A model generated the notes under the pieces. The model did no database searches and was not told the origin of the DNA. It saw only the letters and a program-made list of their open reading frames with translations. Below, in pieces: positions 17,015-25,220 of a stretch of 64,000 nt of DNA (position 1 is the stretch's first letter; the number at the start of each line of letters is the position of its first letter). The stretch comes from Vulcanisaeta thermophila (GTDB lineage Archaea; Thermoproteota; Thermoprotei; Thermoproteales; Thermocladiaceae): NCBI RefSeq assembly GCF_001748385.1, contig NZ_BCLI01000004.1, forward strand, positions 434,001 through 498,000, given 5' to 3'. Position numbers and translations under genes: made by a program.

Positions 17015-17746
17015 TCACACGGGCAGGTTGACACTAACGAGGTAAGAGAGCCCATCCCTAATTCTCAGGCTATACACATCATACCACCTCCCCAGGGCTG
17101 GGTAGTACCTACGCAGCCTCAACTCCCCAGAACCCCTAATTACCATGCCAACCTGCGGAAAACCCAGTGGAACCGAGACATCGGCACATGGGTTGAAGAT
17201 CAAGGACCAATTACCCAGGGTTAACTCACTAATACACTTCCAAGTGGTTAGGTCCCAGCACCTTAATGAGTCATTAATTAAGTAAAGGGCTAGGTACTCA
17301 TCCGCAAAGAGCACCCTGACCCTTAAACCCATGGACTTAATAATCCTAGGCACCTCCGCATTACCCACCTTCCCAATGTCATCTCTCATAAGCCTCACTA
17401 AAACCACCAAAGCTTCCCCCTCGCTCATACTGAATACCGCATTAATCCCATGGATGTCCCATGAAACCCTGACCTCGCACACCCCCAGTGGGTTCATTAT
17501 GTACATGCCGTAGATACCATCGTGAAGTCTCACCAGGTACCGAGAACTGGATTTCAAGGTGCATGGGGTGGTCAGGGTCACCCTGGTTCCACTTAGTACG
17601 TATTCACCTGGTCCCAGGGTGAGTGCATTATTGTCAACTAGGTCTTTAACGGAGTCCAGCGGCACCACGCATGCATGGACTATGAACTTGTCATAGCACA
17701 CCCTGAAGTCCCTAAGTATCCTCTCAATATCATCATTACCGAGCAT
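17015..17746 (-). CDS. Protein of unknown function
   Basis: A 243-aa protein with no family I recognise. It is beta-rich by eye, has six Cys scattered without a spacing motif, and no membrane helix or signal peptide. It is convergent with the Cys-cluster HTH gene (1 nt apart) and divergent from RNase Z. An A/T-rich block at about 17761-17772 can serve as its promoter. Codon use resembles the neighbours, so it is probably a real native gene. Confidence 0.6.
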   Translation of the reverse strand: MLGNDDIERILRDFRVCYDKFIVHACVVPLDSVKDLVDNNALTLGPGEYVLSGTRVTLTTPCTLKSSSRYLVRLHDGIYGMYIMNPLGVCEVRVSWDIHGINAVFSMSEGEALVVLVRLMRDDIGKVGNAEVPRIIKSMGLRVRVLFADEYLALYLINDSLRCWDLTTWKCISELTLGNWSLIFNPCADVSVPLGFPQVGMVIRGSGELRLRRYYPALGRWYDVYSLRIRDGLSYLVSVNLPV

Positions 17747-17816
17747 TCCCTAGCTTGTTAATTTAATTAATACCACTTTTTTATTTTTAAATACTCAGTA
17801 GCACGTGATACTGCCT

Positions 17817-18734
17817 ATGAACGTTAAGGTGACGTTCCTCGGGACCGGTGCGGGAACACCAGGTAAGGGTAGGTTTCTACCCTCGATACTTGTTGATGAC
17901 GGCCCAAGGAAGATACTAATGGATGCGGGTGAGGGGGCGCAGTATAGGCTTAATGAGCTTGGTATAAGCCCCCTTAGAATAACGCACATATTAATAACGC
18001 ACCTTCACGGTGACCACGTATTCGGACTGCCAGGGCTCCTCGCAACCATGGCCCTGCTGGACAGGAGGACTGAGTTAACATTGATAGGACCAGTGGGCAT
18101 TGCCAGCATGGTTAAGGGCCTTGCGGAGTTCATCGATGGTTCCCAATTCCCCCTCAGGATAATAGAGTTAAGTGATGAGGAGGGTGAGGCCTACGTTGAC
18201 GGAGACTTCTCAATACGTTACGCCCTAGCAAGGCATAGTATAACTGATTATGCATACACATTGGTATGGAGAACAGCCGTGGGTAAGTTCAACCCAGAGA
18301 GGGCCATGAAGATGGAGATACCCGTTAATTACTGGAAGAGGTTGCAGATGGGGGAGCCCGTGTTATTACCTGACGGTAGGGTTATTAATCCCCAGGACGT
18401 TGTTGATGTTAGGTCCTCAGGGATCCTAAAGATCGTCTATACAGGGGACACGGCACCCACGGAGAGGGTAATCAACCTGGCGAAGGATGCCCAGTTACTC
18501 ATTCACGACTCCACATTCTCAGCAAGTGAGGATGCCGAGGTTGTGTGGAGGCAGGGCCACTCCAGGTCTGTGGATGCCGCCAGGGTGGCTAGGGATGCCA
18601 ACGTGGGGGAGTTGGTGCTCACGCACATAAGCAATAGGTACGCAGACCCGAACACCCTGGCTTGGGAGGCCGCGGAGGTGTTTCCACAGGTCATCGCCGC
18701 CAGGGATTTATTAACCATCGAGGTCCAGGGTTAA
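17817..18734 (+). CDS. rnz: Ribonuclease Z (tRNA 3' processing)
   Basis: Endonuclease that removes tRNA 3' trailers. The metallo-beta-lactamase motif is THLHGDHVFGLPGLL near residue 62; DAGEGAQYRL (motif I region), YTGDTAPTE (motif IV Asp) and HSTF-like HDSTFSASE with LVLTHISNRY (C-terminal His) are all present. Length 305 aa is normal. ATG 17817 is chosen because the TATA box TTTTTAAATA (17784-17793) lies 28 nt upstream; the GTG at 17805 would precede the expected transcript start. It overlaps the convergent ksgA end by 4 nt. Confidence 0.93.
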   Translation: MNVKVTFLGTGAGTPGKGRFLPSILVDDGPRKILMDAGEGAQYRLNELGISPLRITHILITHLHGDHVFGLPGLLATMALLDRRTELTLIGPVGIASMVKGLAEFIDGSQFPLRIIELSDEEGEAYVDGDFSIRYALARHSITDYAYTLVWRTAVGKFNPERAMKMEIPVNYWKRLQMGEPVLLPDGRVINPQDVVDVRSSGILKIVYTGDTAPTERVINLAKDAQLLIHDSTFSASEDAEVVWRQGHSRSVDAARVARDANVGELVLTHISNRYADPNTLAWEAAEVFPQVIAARDLLTIEVQG

Positions 18735-19576
18735 TGAACCAACCTATCCAGTTCATCCCTAAACTCCATCAGGGACTTCGCGATCCTAACGATCTCGTTA
18801 ATTGATAGATCGCGAATCCTAGTCTCCATATTAACCCCACAATCCCCAACCCTCCTTATGGCCTCAGAACCCAGGTACTTACTCAAGACCCACCTAAGCT
18901 TCCTATTCCTATGCCTGAAAAGCACATTGGTTGTTAATTCCAGCATTTGGAGGTCATCAATGCACGGGGAGGTCCTGGTCAACTTCACAAGCGATGAGTA
19001 AACCTCGGGGCTTGGGTAAAAGGCATCCGGTGCATAGTCATTGATCCTGGTAATATTATACACGCACTGAACCACCACGCTCAACCTACCATAATCCTCA
19101 TCACCAGGCCTGCTCATGATCCTATTGGCAACCTCCCTCTGGATGGTTAGTAACGCCCCTGGAACCCCCTCCCTAATTATCCTCATTATTAACGGTGAGG
19201 TTATTGAGAAGGGTACGTTGGAAACCACGAAATCCACCTTGGGCCAGGGCATCCTAAGGGCATCACCACTAACAAGGGATACATTACCAACGCCCCTGAG
19301 CAGGTTCTCCGCATACCTGAGGAGCCTACCATCAACCTCGATACTAACCACCCTCGAAGCCACCCTGGCCAGGTAGTAGGTGAGTGTTCCAATGCCCGTA
19401 CCCACCTCAAGGACCTGTGAACCCACTGGGACATTATTAACCATGTCCCTTATAACCGCTGGGTCCACAACGAAGTGCTGACTTAGGCTTTTACGAAGCC
19501 TAACCCTAACCCTACTTACCAGTTTCATTAGGTCATCCCTGGTCAGTAGGTCAAGCTCCGGCAGTGGGTTTGGCAT
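18731..19576 (-). CDS. ksgA: 16S rRNA adenine N6,N6-dimethyltransferase
   Basis: KsgA/Dim1 dimethylates two adjacent adenines in the 3' hairpin of 16S rRNA. The 281-aa protein has RLRKSLSQHFVVDPAVI (family LGQHFL variant), VLEVGTGIGTLTYYLA (SAM motif I), SIEVDGRLL, and the catalytic motif as NVPF (usually NLPY; NxPF variants are tolerated), then YPSPEVYSSLVKLTR. In many archaea it sits beside L21e-rpoF-DUF655; here those genes are 40 kb away. Confidence 0.92.
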   Translation of the reverse strand: MPNPLPELDLLTRDDLMKLVSRVRVRLRKSLSQHFVVDPAVIRDMVNNVPVGSQVLEVGTGIGTLTYYLARVASRVVSIEVDGRLLRYAENLLRGVGNVSLVSGDALRMPWPKVDFVVSNVPFSITSPLIMRIIREGVPGALLTIQREVANRIMSRPGDEDYGRLSVVVQCVYNITRINDYAPDAFYPSPEVYSSLVKLTRTSPCIDDLQMLELTTNVLFRHRNRKLRWVLSKYLGSEAIRRVGDCGVNMETRIRDLSINEIVRIAKSLMEFRDELDRLVH

Positions 19577-19628
19577 TTAGTTGTGGCTTGGGTGATTAAC
19601 TTTAAAACTATAATTTTAAGGGTGCCCA

Positions 19629-20207
19629 ATGAGTAACCCCTGGAATCTGGCGGGTATTGTGGATTCAATACTCAACATACCCAGGGTGGGGTGGGTTCAA
19701 AGGGGTGTTCCCCATGGCATTGCTGAGACCGTGGGGGACCACATACTACTAACTAGTTACCTGGCAATGGTCATGTGCAGGGAGTTAATGAACAATGGGG
19801 TGTCGGTTGATTTGGGTAAGTGCTTAATCATGGCTTTAATACACGATGCTCATGAAGCCATAGTGGGCAATGTGGGTAATAACGTAAGGTCATCAATTCC
19901 AGGTTGGTATGAGGTCGAAGCAGCCGCATTCAATAGCCTTGGCCTGCCCAGGGAGTTCATGGACATATTCAGGGAGTATAGGTATGGTGCGAGTACCGAG
20001 GGTCTAATCACGCAGTTGGCTGATAAGATGGCCACGTTAATAAGGGCATGCCTATACTCAAGGCGTGGTTATGATGTTAGGGAGTTAGTGGTGAGTTACA
20101 GGGACTCCGTCAATAAGGCGTTCAATGCCCTCCAGGATAATGTGCGAAGAATACTCAGGGATTTTGTGGACATGGCTTTAAGGTGTGATTATGGTACCAA
20201 CCCCTGA
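19629..20207 (+). CDS. HD-domain hydrolase (YfbR / 5'-deoxynucleotidase-like)
   Basis: A 192-aa HD phosphohydrolase. Metal-binding motifs are visible: ETVGDHILLTS (first His), ALIHDAHEAIVGN (HD pair plus the EAxxG block) and QLADKMATLI (last Asp). It resembles COG1896 proteins that dephosphorylate dNMPs. TATA (ACTTTAAAAC, centre about 19603) is 26 nt upstream of ATG 19629. The last 30 nt overlap the end of the convergent UMP kinase gene, an unusually long tail overlap for this window. Confidence 0.82.
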   Translation: MSNPWNLAGIVDSILNIPRVGWVQRGVPHGIAETVGDHILLTSYLAMVMCRELMNNGVSVDLGKCLIMALIHDAHEAIVGNVGNNVRSSIPGWYEVEAAAFNSLGLPREFMDIFREYRYGASTEGLITQLADKMATLIRACLYSRRGYDVRELVVSYRDSVNKAFNALQDNVRRILRDFVDMALRCDYGTNP

Positions 20208-20855
20208 ACCGCCCCTTACGAAGTTAACCAGGTTATTTGGTGATGAGCAGCTAATCACGTATATGGTTATGCCACCCCTCCTGGCAATGCTCAGGGCCCA
20301 TGGATCCAGCAGGTCGTAAGTACCCGCTATGGTCCTGGACCTAAGCATATCCATTAACTCGCCGGCGCTTATACGTTCAATCCTCCTAGCACTTGGATCA
20401 ATCCTGGGGTCGCTTGTGTACACAGCATCAATATTTGCACAGTCAACCACGTACTTAAAGCCAAGGTACTCAGCGGTTAGTAGGGCCACGGTAGCCGTGG
20501 ACTGGCCAGGTTGGAACCCACCAATTATCACTAACCTGCCCGTGGACCAGGCCTTGAAAGTATCCTCAAGATTACCTGGTATCACTAGGTAGGAAATGTC
20601 ACTTAGTATTGACGCCAGTAGCAGCGCGTTTAGGCGGCTCACGGCTATGCCTATGGTGTCGAGCAGGGACTCATTAACCCCGGCCCTCCTGGCAACACCT
20701 ATGTAATGCCTAGCCAGTGACCCGCCACCAGTCACCACAACCATTCTATAACCCTCAACCCACAAATCCCTGATTATCCTGGCGTGGTTGAGTAGTAGTT
20801 CCTCATTATCAAATACATGCCCACTCATCTTAAGTACAAAGGGCCCCTTTAACAT
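20178..20855 (-). CDS. pyrH: UMP kinase, archaeal type
   Basis: Amino-acid-kinase-fold enzyme that phosphorylates UMP to UDP. The glycine loop VVTGGGSLARHYIGVARRAGV, GGFQPGQSTATVALLTAEYL and VDCANIDAVYTSDPRIDPSARR (substrate/ATP loops) match archaeal PyrH; length 225 aa is normal. ATG 20855 is preferred over GTG 20864 from the TATA spacing. It lies 24 nt downstream of an uncharacterised gene on the same strand. Confidence 0.9.
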   Translation of the reverse strand: MLKGPFVLKMSGHVFDNEELLLNHARIIRDLWVEGYRMVVVTGGGSLARHYIGVARRAGVNESLLDTIGIAVSRLNALLLASILSDISYLVIPGNLEDTFKAWSTGRLVIIGGFQPGQSTATVALLTAEYLGFKYVVDCANIDAVYTSDPRIDPSARRIERISAGELMDMLRSRTIAGTYDLLDPWALSIARRGGITIYVISCSSPNNLVNFVRGGSGVGTIITP

Positions 20856-20879
20856 CAACGACACTGGGTTATTAATAAT

Positions 20880-21425
20880 TTAAGCCTTAACACCCCGTGG
20901 GGCGTCCATTAACGCATTTATAAAGCCCTGAATCACGTAGCCAGGTAATTTGTAACTACCTACATTAATAACGTCCCCGTTCACCGCAGCCCCATTACAA
21001 ACCCTATTGAGGAGTTCCACATTCTCACTAATTAATTCCCTCACATCATCAAAGAAGTCCGTACCCACTAACGGAGTCATTATTGAGTCAATGGTGCAGT
21101 CATTGTTGTACCATTCCATGAAGGATTTCAACGTAACCAGTAAATTCTCAAACTCGCTCACGCTCATTCTCCTACCATTAACGAGTAGGTACACCTCGGT
21201 CCTGAGGAATTTCCTGTTCACGTAAACCTTGACCTTACCCAAATCGCACTCCCTCCTCTCATCAATGCAGCGCTTAACCTCGCTCTCAATATTAATGATA
21301 TCCAGCAATTCCGACTTACCCTCATACTCACGTTTACAGGTGCAGTAATGCATTATTAAGTTAATGAACCTGGATTTATACTCCTCAATCAATGCCTTAA
21401 TAACCTCATCATGATAGCGGGACAT
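20880..21425 (-). CDS. Protein of unknown function, upstream of UMP kinase
   Basis: A 181-aa soluble protein with no recognised family, rich in charged helices, with Cys in CTCKREYEGK, KRCIDERREC and ADCTID-like positions. The start ATG 21425 (MSRYHDEVIKAL) is chosen because a TATA-like AATTTAATAAG lies 29 nt upstream. A perfect palindrome (21435-21450) sits exactly between TATA and start, so the gene looks tightly regulated. It may be co-transcribed with pyrH. Confidence 0.55.
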   Translation of the reverse strand: MSRYHDEVIKALIEEYKSRFINLIMHYCTCKREYEGKSELLDIINIESEVKRCIDERRECDLGKVKVYVNRKFLRTEVYLLVNGRRMSVSEFENLLVTLKSFMEWYNNDCTIDSIMTPLVGTDFFDDVRELISENVELLNRVCNGAAVNGDVINVGSYKLPGYVIQGFINALMDAPRGVKA

Positions 21426-21434
21426 TGATTCCCC

Positions 21435-21450
21435 ATTACATAAATGTAAT
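21435..21450. promoter_or_regulatory. Perfect palindrome between TATA box and start codon
   Basis: ATTACAT-AA-ATGTAAT. It occupies the TSS region of the minus-strand gene starting at 21425, between its TATA element (about 21448-21459) and the ATG: a typical archaeal repressor site position. The same hexamer half-site (TTACAT/ATGTAA) occurs in opposite order at 13624-13640. Confidence 0.6.
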
Positions 21451-21478
21451 TTAATAAGTATTGCCCTAATTGATTTAA

Positions 21479-21661
21479 TTACTCGGCACGTCCTATAGCC
21501 TTCCTGACGGTTTTCCCAGAGGGGCACCTAAATAGCCCTATTATGACTCCCCTCCTACCCTTGGGCGCCAGCATCCAAACCTTTACGGGCTTAAGCTTCA
21601 CAACCTGCCCATCACACTCAACATCATACTCCTTCTCCAGGTAACTTGAGAGTTCCGCCAT
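21479..21661 (-). CDS. Cren7-like chromatin protein, diverged
   Basis: A 60-aa basic protein. The segment [18 protein letters not shown] closely matches the core of Cren7 (KVWALAPKGRKGVKIGLF), the crenarchaeal SH3-like DNA-bending protein. The C-terminus is shorter and different ([16 protein letters not shown]), and the N-terminus is acidic ([17 protein letters not shown]) instead of lysine-rich. It may therefore be a specialised paralogue with altered DNA binding. A TATA-like TTTAATAAG lies about 30 nt upstream of ATG. Confidence 0.75.
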   Translation of the reverse strand: MAELSSYLEKEYDVECDGQVVKLKPVKVWMLAPKGRRGVIIGLFRCPSGKTVRKAIGRAE

Positions 21662-22006
21662 CAGGGTATTAATTATTCAATTCTTATTAAATAATCACCA
21701 CCATGCTTATGGGCATAATCATGAATATTGATTCTCTTTTTACGCATGTATACTAATAATGCGGTGCATAAATACATGGTTAAGTTTCGTGCAAAGATCA
21801 ATAATTAAATGTGAAATTTAGGTGCCTACGCACGGGGTGTATGTATGGTGTTGTCGTTAATAGGCTCCTGTGATTTAGCGGCGCAATGATTTAAAGCCTG
21901 GGGGTTAGTTAATCATGGTGATTAGGGGTCCCAAGCGCTGATCATGGTTAATGATGAGTAGAATAATGCTTATATATAAAAATGATGATGCAGCACCCCG
22001 ATCTTC
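21662..22006. other. Intergenic stretch, promoters only
   Basis: A 345-nt A/T-rich gap between the divergent Cren7-like and Rieske genes. It holds their TATA boxes (CTTATATATAAAA at about 21969-21981 is a strong one for the Rieske gene). One CTGA (21938-21941) and one ATGATGA (21951-21957) resemble sRNA boxes, but box C is poor and no final box D exists. I see no coding frame, tRNA or repeat. Confidence 0.5.
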
Positions 22007-22348
22007 ATGTGGAAGAGGGTTACCATACTAGTTAAGGTTTTTGATAGGAGGAATTCCGTGATAACGTGGGTCGATAATAAACCCATACTAATTGTTAAGT
22101 ACGGCAATGAGTACTACGGAATGCACGCAATATGCGCCCACATGGGCTGTGCATTACTGACTGATGTTGAGGGTTACGTGGCTACATGCCCAGCCCACGG
22201 GGCTAAGTATGATGTACGCACCGGGGAAATGATAGAGAAGCCCCAGGTACGCCCTGAGGCACCCTGTGAGTATGAGAAGCTCTCCGTGCCGTTAAAGACG
22301 TATAAGGTTAGGGTCACCCAGGACGGGTTCCTGGAAGTTGATGTTTGA
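22007..22348 (+). CDS. Rieske [2Fe-2S] ferredoxin-like protein
   Basis: A 113-aa soluble Rieske protein. Cluster ligands are in CAHMGC (Cys-x-His) and CPAHGAKYD (Cys-x2-His); spacing fits dioxygenase-type ferredoxins rather than bc1 subunits, and there is no membrane anchor. It probably donates electrons to an oxygenase or reductase that is not visible nearby. The TATA box is about 30 nt upstream of ATG 22007. The next gene follows after 38 nt with its own TATA-like sequence. Confidence 0.9.
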   Translation: MWKRVTILVKVFDRRNSVITWVDNKPILIVKYGNEYYGMHAICAHMGCALLTDVEGYVATCPAHGAKYDVRTGEMIEKPQVRPEAPCEYEKLSVPLKTYKVRVTQDGFLEVDV

Positions 22349-22386
22349 GGAAACATTTTTAATTAGTCATTAAAATCACCACCGCT

Positions 22387-23376
22387 GTGTCCCTTAGGGT
22401 TGTGATTTACGGTGTGGGTCCCATTGGTCAATTAATAACCAGGGCCGCTTACGAGAAGGGCTTCGAGATAGTGGGCGCCATTGACATAGACCCTGGCAAG
22501 GTGGGTAAGGACCTGGGTGAGGTGGCTGGTCTAGGTAGGGCCCTGGGCGTTAAGATAGAGAGTGATGCCGATAAGGTACTAAGGGAGGGTAAGCCTGACG
22601 TGGTGCTGCACTCCACGGGTAGCTTCCTGGACAGGGTTTACCCACAGCTAGTTAAGGCCATTAGGGTTGGGTCTGACGTAATCTCCACATGCGAAACTCT
22701 CGCATGGCCATGGTACAGGTACCCAGAGCTTGCCGAGTTACTGGATAATTACGCTAGGAATAATGACGTAACCATACTGGGCGCCGGTGTTAACCCAGGG
22801 TTTGTATTTGATGCATTACCCTCAGTGCTCTCCACAACGATAATAAGGCTTGATAGGCTTACCGTAGTGAGGTCGCTGGATGCCTCCAAGAGGAGGTACT
22901 CATTCCAGAAGAAGATAGGGCTAGGAATGAGCCCCGAGCAGTTCAGGGAGGCCCTAGCCAGGGGTGAAATAACGTCACACGTGGGCTTTGCGGAGTCCGT
23001 GCTACTCACGGCAAGCATAATGGGCCTTAGGCTCGATAAGGTTGAGGAGGACCAGGAGCCTGTGATAGCGGATGCTAATTACGAAACCCAGTACTTCAGG
23101 ATAAGCCCTGGCCAGGTCAGGGGCGTTATTGGCCATGGTAGTGGCTTCGTAAATGGTAAGGAGGTAATTAGGGTTGAGCTTAGGGCGTGCGTGGGTTGTG
23201 AGGATTATGAGGAGGTGAGGCTTGAGGGCGAGCCCTCAATTACCTGGAGGAGCACGGGAACCCCCGGGGACCCAGCCACAGCAGCCGTGATCGTTAACCT
23301 GGCACCTAGGATTATAAATGAAAGGCCTGGGTTAATAACGCTTAAGGACTTAATCAACTATGCATACACCGCCTAG
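22387..23376 (+). CDS. DapB-like dehydrogenase (2,4-diaminopentanoate dehydrogenase family)
   Basis: A 329-aa NAD(P)-binding protein. The Rossmann motif is VIYGVGPIGQLITRAAYEKG, then DIDPGKVGKDLGEVAGLG, VLHSTGSF and GAGVNPGF. This matches the dihydrodipicolinate-reductase-related group that includes 2,4-diaminopentanoate dehydrogenase (ornithine fermentation). True DapB enzymes are about 250 aa, so a lysine-pathway role is unlikely. The start is GTG 22387, with a TATA-like TTTTTAAT about 28 nt upstream. The natural substrate here is unknown. Confidence 0.75.
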   Translation: MSLRVVIYGVGPIGQLITRAAYEKGFEIVGAIDIDPGKVGKDLGEVAGLGRALGVKIESDADKVLREGKPDVVLHSTGSFLDRVYPQLVKAIRVGSDVISTCETLAWPWYRYPELAELLDNYARNNDVTILGAGVNPGFVFDALPSVLSTTIIRLDRLTVVRSLDASKRRYSFQKKIGLGMSPEQFREALARGEITSHVGFAESVLLTASIMGLRLDKVEEDQEPVIADANYETQYFRISPGQVRGVIGHGSGFVNGKEVIRVELRACVGCEDYEEVRLEGEPSITWRSTGTPGDPATAAVIVNLAPRIINERPGLITLKDLINYAYTA

Positions 23377-23379
23377 GGC

Positions 23380-23601
23380 TTATGGGCCCTCAAAACCACA
23401 TACTGGGCATACGTAGGTGTTGCCCATCTTACGGCAGCGCTCACACCTCCAAATCTCAACCTTACCACAGTTAGGGCATAAGAAGCGGCTCGCTTTCTCA
23501 TAGGGCTTTATAGGCCTCCCGCATGAGCTGCAAATGGGTACACTGGGTCCATGAAGCACGGGCCTCGGCCTCTCAACCCTCGGTAATGTCATCGCCAGCA
23601 C
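23380..23601 (-). CDS. Small zinc-ribbon protein (COG2888 / HVO_2753-like)
   Basis: A 73-aa archaeal zinc-ribbon protein with four CPxC/CxxC pairs: CSSCGRPI, FLCPNCGKV, WRCERCRKM and YVCPVCGFEGP, the pattern of the conserved archaeal two-zinc-finger microproteins suspected to bind RNA. Met 4 may be the true start. Its end is 4 nt from the convergent dehydrogenase. Confidence 0.82.
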   Translation of the reverse strand: MLAMTLPRVERPRPVLHGPSVPICSSCGRPIKPYEKASRFLCPNCGKVEIWRCERCRKMGNTYVCPVCGFEGP

Positions 23602-23690
23602 ATTAACCCCCTCTCCTTTAAGCTTTTCTCTGGCCTCCTCCCCGCCCTGGGTGAGTAATCCTTTTTAATAATGCACAGCACTGTGGTCCA

Positions 23691-24557
23691 ATGAACTCGG
23701 ACAATGTAATGAATATAGTAATAATCGTGCTGGCATTGGTATTCGTAGCCGTCTTAACATACTTCGTACTTGCAAAGATCGTGGCCCCATTCAGCACACT
23801 TCATAGGGGTGCTACACTGATTGAGTCCCAATACCCGGGCATACTGGCCTGGCCCCCAACCTATGAATTAATAAACACAACATCAATACTCAAACTACTC
23901 AGCAACTATAGCCTTGTTTATGGACCCAATACAGCGCCCATAAAAATAGCCATACTGTTCAATCCACTAATCCCACCGGGCAGTAACTTCACAATCTCAA
24001 ATGTGAATTACATACTAAGCACATCGAGCTCGGGCTCTGTGCAGTACTACATATTATTCAATGTACTCTCATTCTCAGCCCCGGGCTACTCATCATCACC
24101 ATTAACCATAGCGGAGATCAACGTGGCATCCATAACATACTGCATATACAACACCATTAACAGGACAGCGGCGCTGGAGTTCCTCAATGACGTTAGCAAT
24201 TATGTCAGTGCCAATGAGACTTTGGTAACGAACCTAACAAGCACATCATTCCTACAGCAGTTCCTAACGGCCCATGGGTTCAACGTAAACACAACCACAT
24301 GCATTAGCAATTACGAAAGTAGGGTGATGAGTTACCAATCATATATTGGTTTAATACTTAATGCATATTACGTACCAACGTACGTGATACCCACGGAAAC
24401 GGGGCAAATACCCGTTAATGCGCCGGTACTCTTCATAATAGGTTATAACAACGTGACCCAATCAGCCGCTGATTCCCTCAATAATGTGGACCTGCCCCTG
24501 TTCATACATAACCTAGAGACCCAGGAGTTCATGTATAATTACCACCTAGGTGGTTAG
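23691..24557 (+). CDS. Membrane-anchored DsbA-like thioredoxin-fold protein lacking active cysteines
   Basis: A 288-aa protein with one N-terminal membrane helix (residues 7-30), so the rest probably faces outside. The block YGPNTAPIKIAILFNPLIPPG (77-97, counted from Met 1) resembles the DsbA start GPxxAPxxhxxFxdxxCPxC, but the CxxC position reads IPPG. A cis-Pro-like VPTYVIP (P229) follows after a helical insert, as in DsbA. Many N-glycosylation sequons (NxS/T) fit an extracellular protein. The only Cys are C151 and C204, far from the motif. It is probably a non-redox chaperone or binding domain (inference). TATA CTTTTTAATAATG is about 28 nt upstream. Confidence 0.6.
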   Translation: MNSDNVMNIVIIVLALVFVAVLTYFVLAKIVAPFSTLHRGATLIESQYPGILAWPPTYELINTTSILKLLSNYSLVYGPNTAPIKIAILFNPLIPPGSNFTISNVNYILSTSSSGSVQYYILFNVLSFSAPGYSSSPLTIAEINVASITYCIYNTINRTAALEFLNDVSNYVSANETLVTNLTSTSFLQQFLTAHGFNVNTTTCISNYESRVMSYQSYIGLILNAYYVPTYVIPTETGQIPVNAPVLFIIGYNNVTQSAADSLNNVDLPLFIHNLETQEFMYNYHLGG

Positions 24558-25106
24558 TGACGATATTAAACCCTTAAGTGCCGTTATCTCCCAGTACTCG
24601 ATCTCGGCAGCTATGAATAATAGGGTAACGGCGATTAGGTAGTACACTAGGTAGGTTATGATGTCGTCCTTAGTAACGCTCCTCCTGAATATACCCATTG
24701 TTAGGCTTATGGAACCCATCACGGAGAATGCGTAGGCCATTACCTCCACAATGCCATGTGGGAAGAAGAGGGTCACCACTAAAGCCGCCAGGAGGCCCAG
24801 GGGTGAGCTTAGTGTGAAGTATATGAATGTGCCCAGGAAAAACCCCGTGAAGGATAATGACCCTACGAATGCCAGGGGGCCCAGGACTGGTATTACCATT
24901 AACGTGGCAATTAGTAGGTTGTGCGTGAAGACATCAATTGGCGAGGCTGCGGCCACTTTTATCCCGCTCGCTATTTCATTAACGAGGGCTCTGGGTATTA
25001 GGTATGGGCCCACGTAGTAACCAAGCACTGATGAGATTATTACTATGATTATGGCAGCTACGTACGCTATTAATACGCGCCTAATACTCACCTTAATCCC
25101 CGCCAT
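24546..25106 (-). CDS. SpoIIM/DUF95-family membrane protein
   Basis: A 186-aa protein with four to five membrane helices. The block LFFPHGIVEVMAYAFSVMG (a PHGxxE motif) and the early PIDVFTHNLLIATLMVIPVLG segment are typical of the SpoIIM (DUF95) family, whose archaeal function is unknown. TATA (GCTTTATAAACC) lies about 28 nt upstream of ATG 25106. It overlaps the convergent DsbA-like gene end by 12 nt; a C/D sRNA gene lies just upstream on the same strand. Confidence 0.78.
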   Translation of the reverse strand: MAGIKVSIRRVLIAYVAAIIIVIISSVLGYYVGPYLIPRALVNEIASGIKVAAASPIDVFTHNLLIATLMVIPVLGPLAFVGSLSFTGFFLGTFIYFTLSSPLGLLAALVVTLFFPHGIVEVMAYAFSVMGSISLTMGIFRRSVTKDDIITYLVYYLIAVTLLFIAAEIEYWEITALKGLISSLTT

Positions 25107-25162
25107 ACCCTAGTCATTGATGGTTGGTTTATAAAGCTGTGGTACAGGTTAGGAGGGCCTTC

Positions 25163-25220
25163 TTAATCAGCGTTCAAATCCCTCCTCACCTGTCAGAACA
25201 TCCCTCCTATCCTCACCCAG
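25163..25220 (-). ncRNA. C/D box sRNA, predicted guide for tRNA C56 2'-O-methylation
   Basis: Minus strand: box C GTGAGGA (25216-25210), 13-nt guide TAGGAGGGATGTT, D' CTGA (25196-25193), CAG spacer, C' GTGAGGA (25189-25183), 12-nt guide GGGATTTGAACG, box D CTGA (25170-25167). A TATA-like AAGGTTTAAG (25250-25241) puts the start about 4-5 nt before box C. The D guide pairs with CGUUCAAAUCCC, a tRNA T-arm (GUUCAAAUCC); the fifth nt from box D pairs with the C of UUC, that is C56. Thermoproteales such as Pyrobaculum are known to make Cm56 with an sRNA instead of aTrm56. C and C' are both GTGAGGA, replacing the U-U pair of the kink-turn by G-U. Confidence 0.88.

Noticed and set aside
21915-21960. 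Possible C/D sRNA upstream of the Rieske gene (GTGATTA ... CTGA ... ATGATGA)
   Set aside because: Box C breaks the kink-turn pairing, there is no final box D, and the region overlaps the Rieske promoter.
25171-25182. tRNA T-loop (GTTCAAATCCC) as part of a tRNA gene
   Set aside because: No acceptor, D or anticodon arms around it; it is the guide complement of the sRNA on the other strand.
25144-25193. Long perfect hairpin (ACAGGT ... ACCTGT with inner GGAGGG ... CCCTCC) as a terminator or intron
   Set aside because: The interval is better explained by the C/D sRNA boxes and guides; the hairpin involves the D'-C' part.
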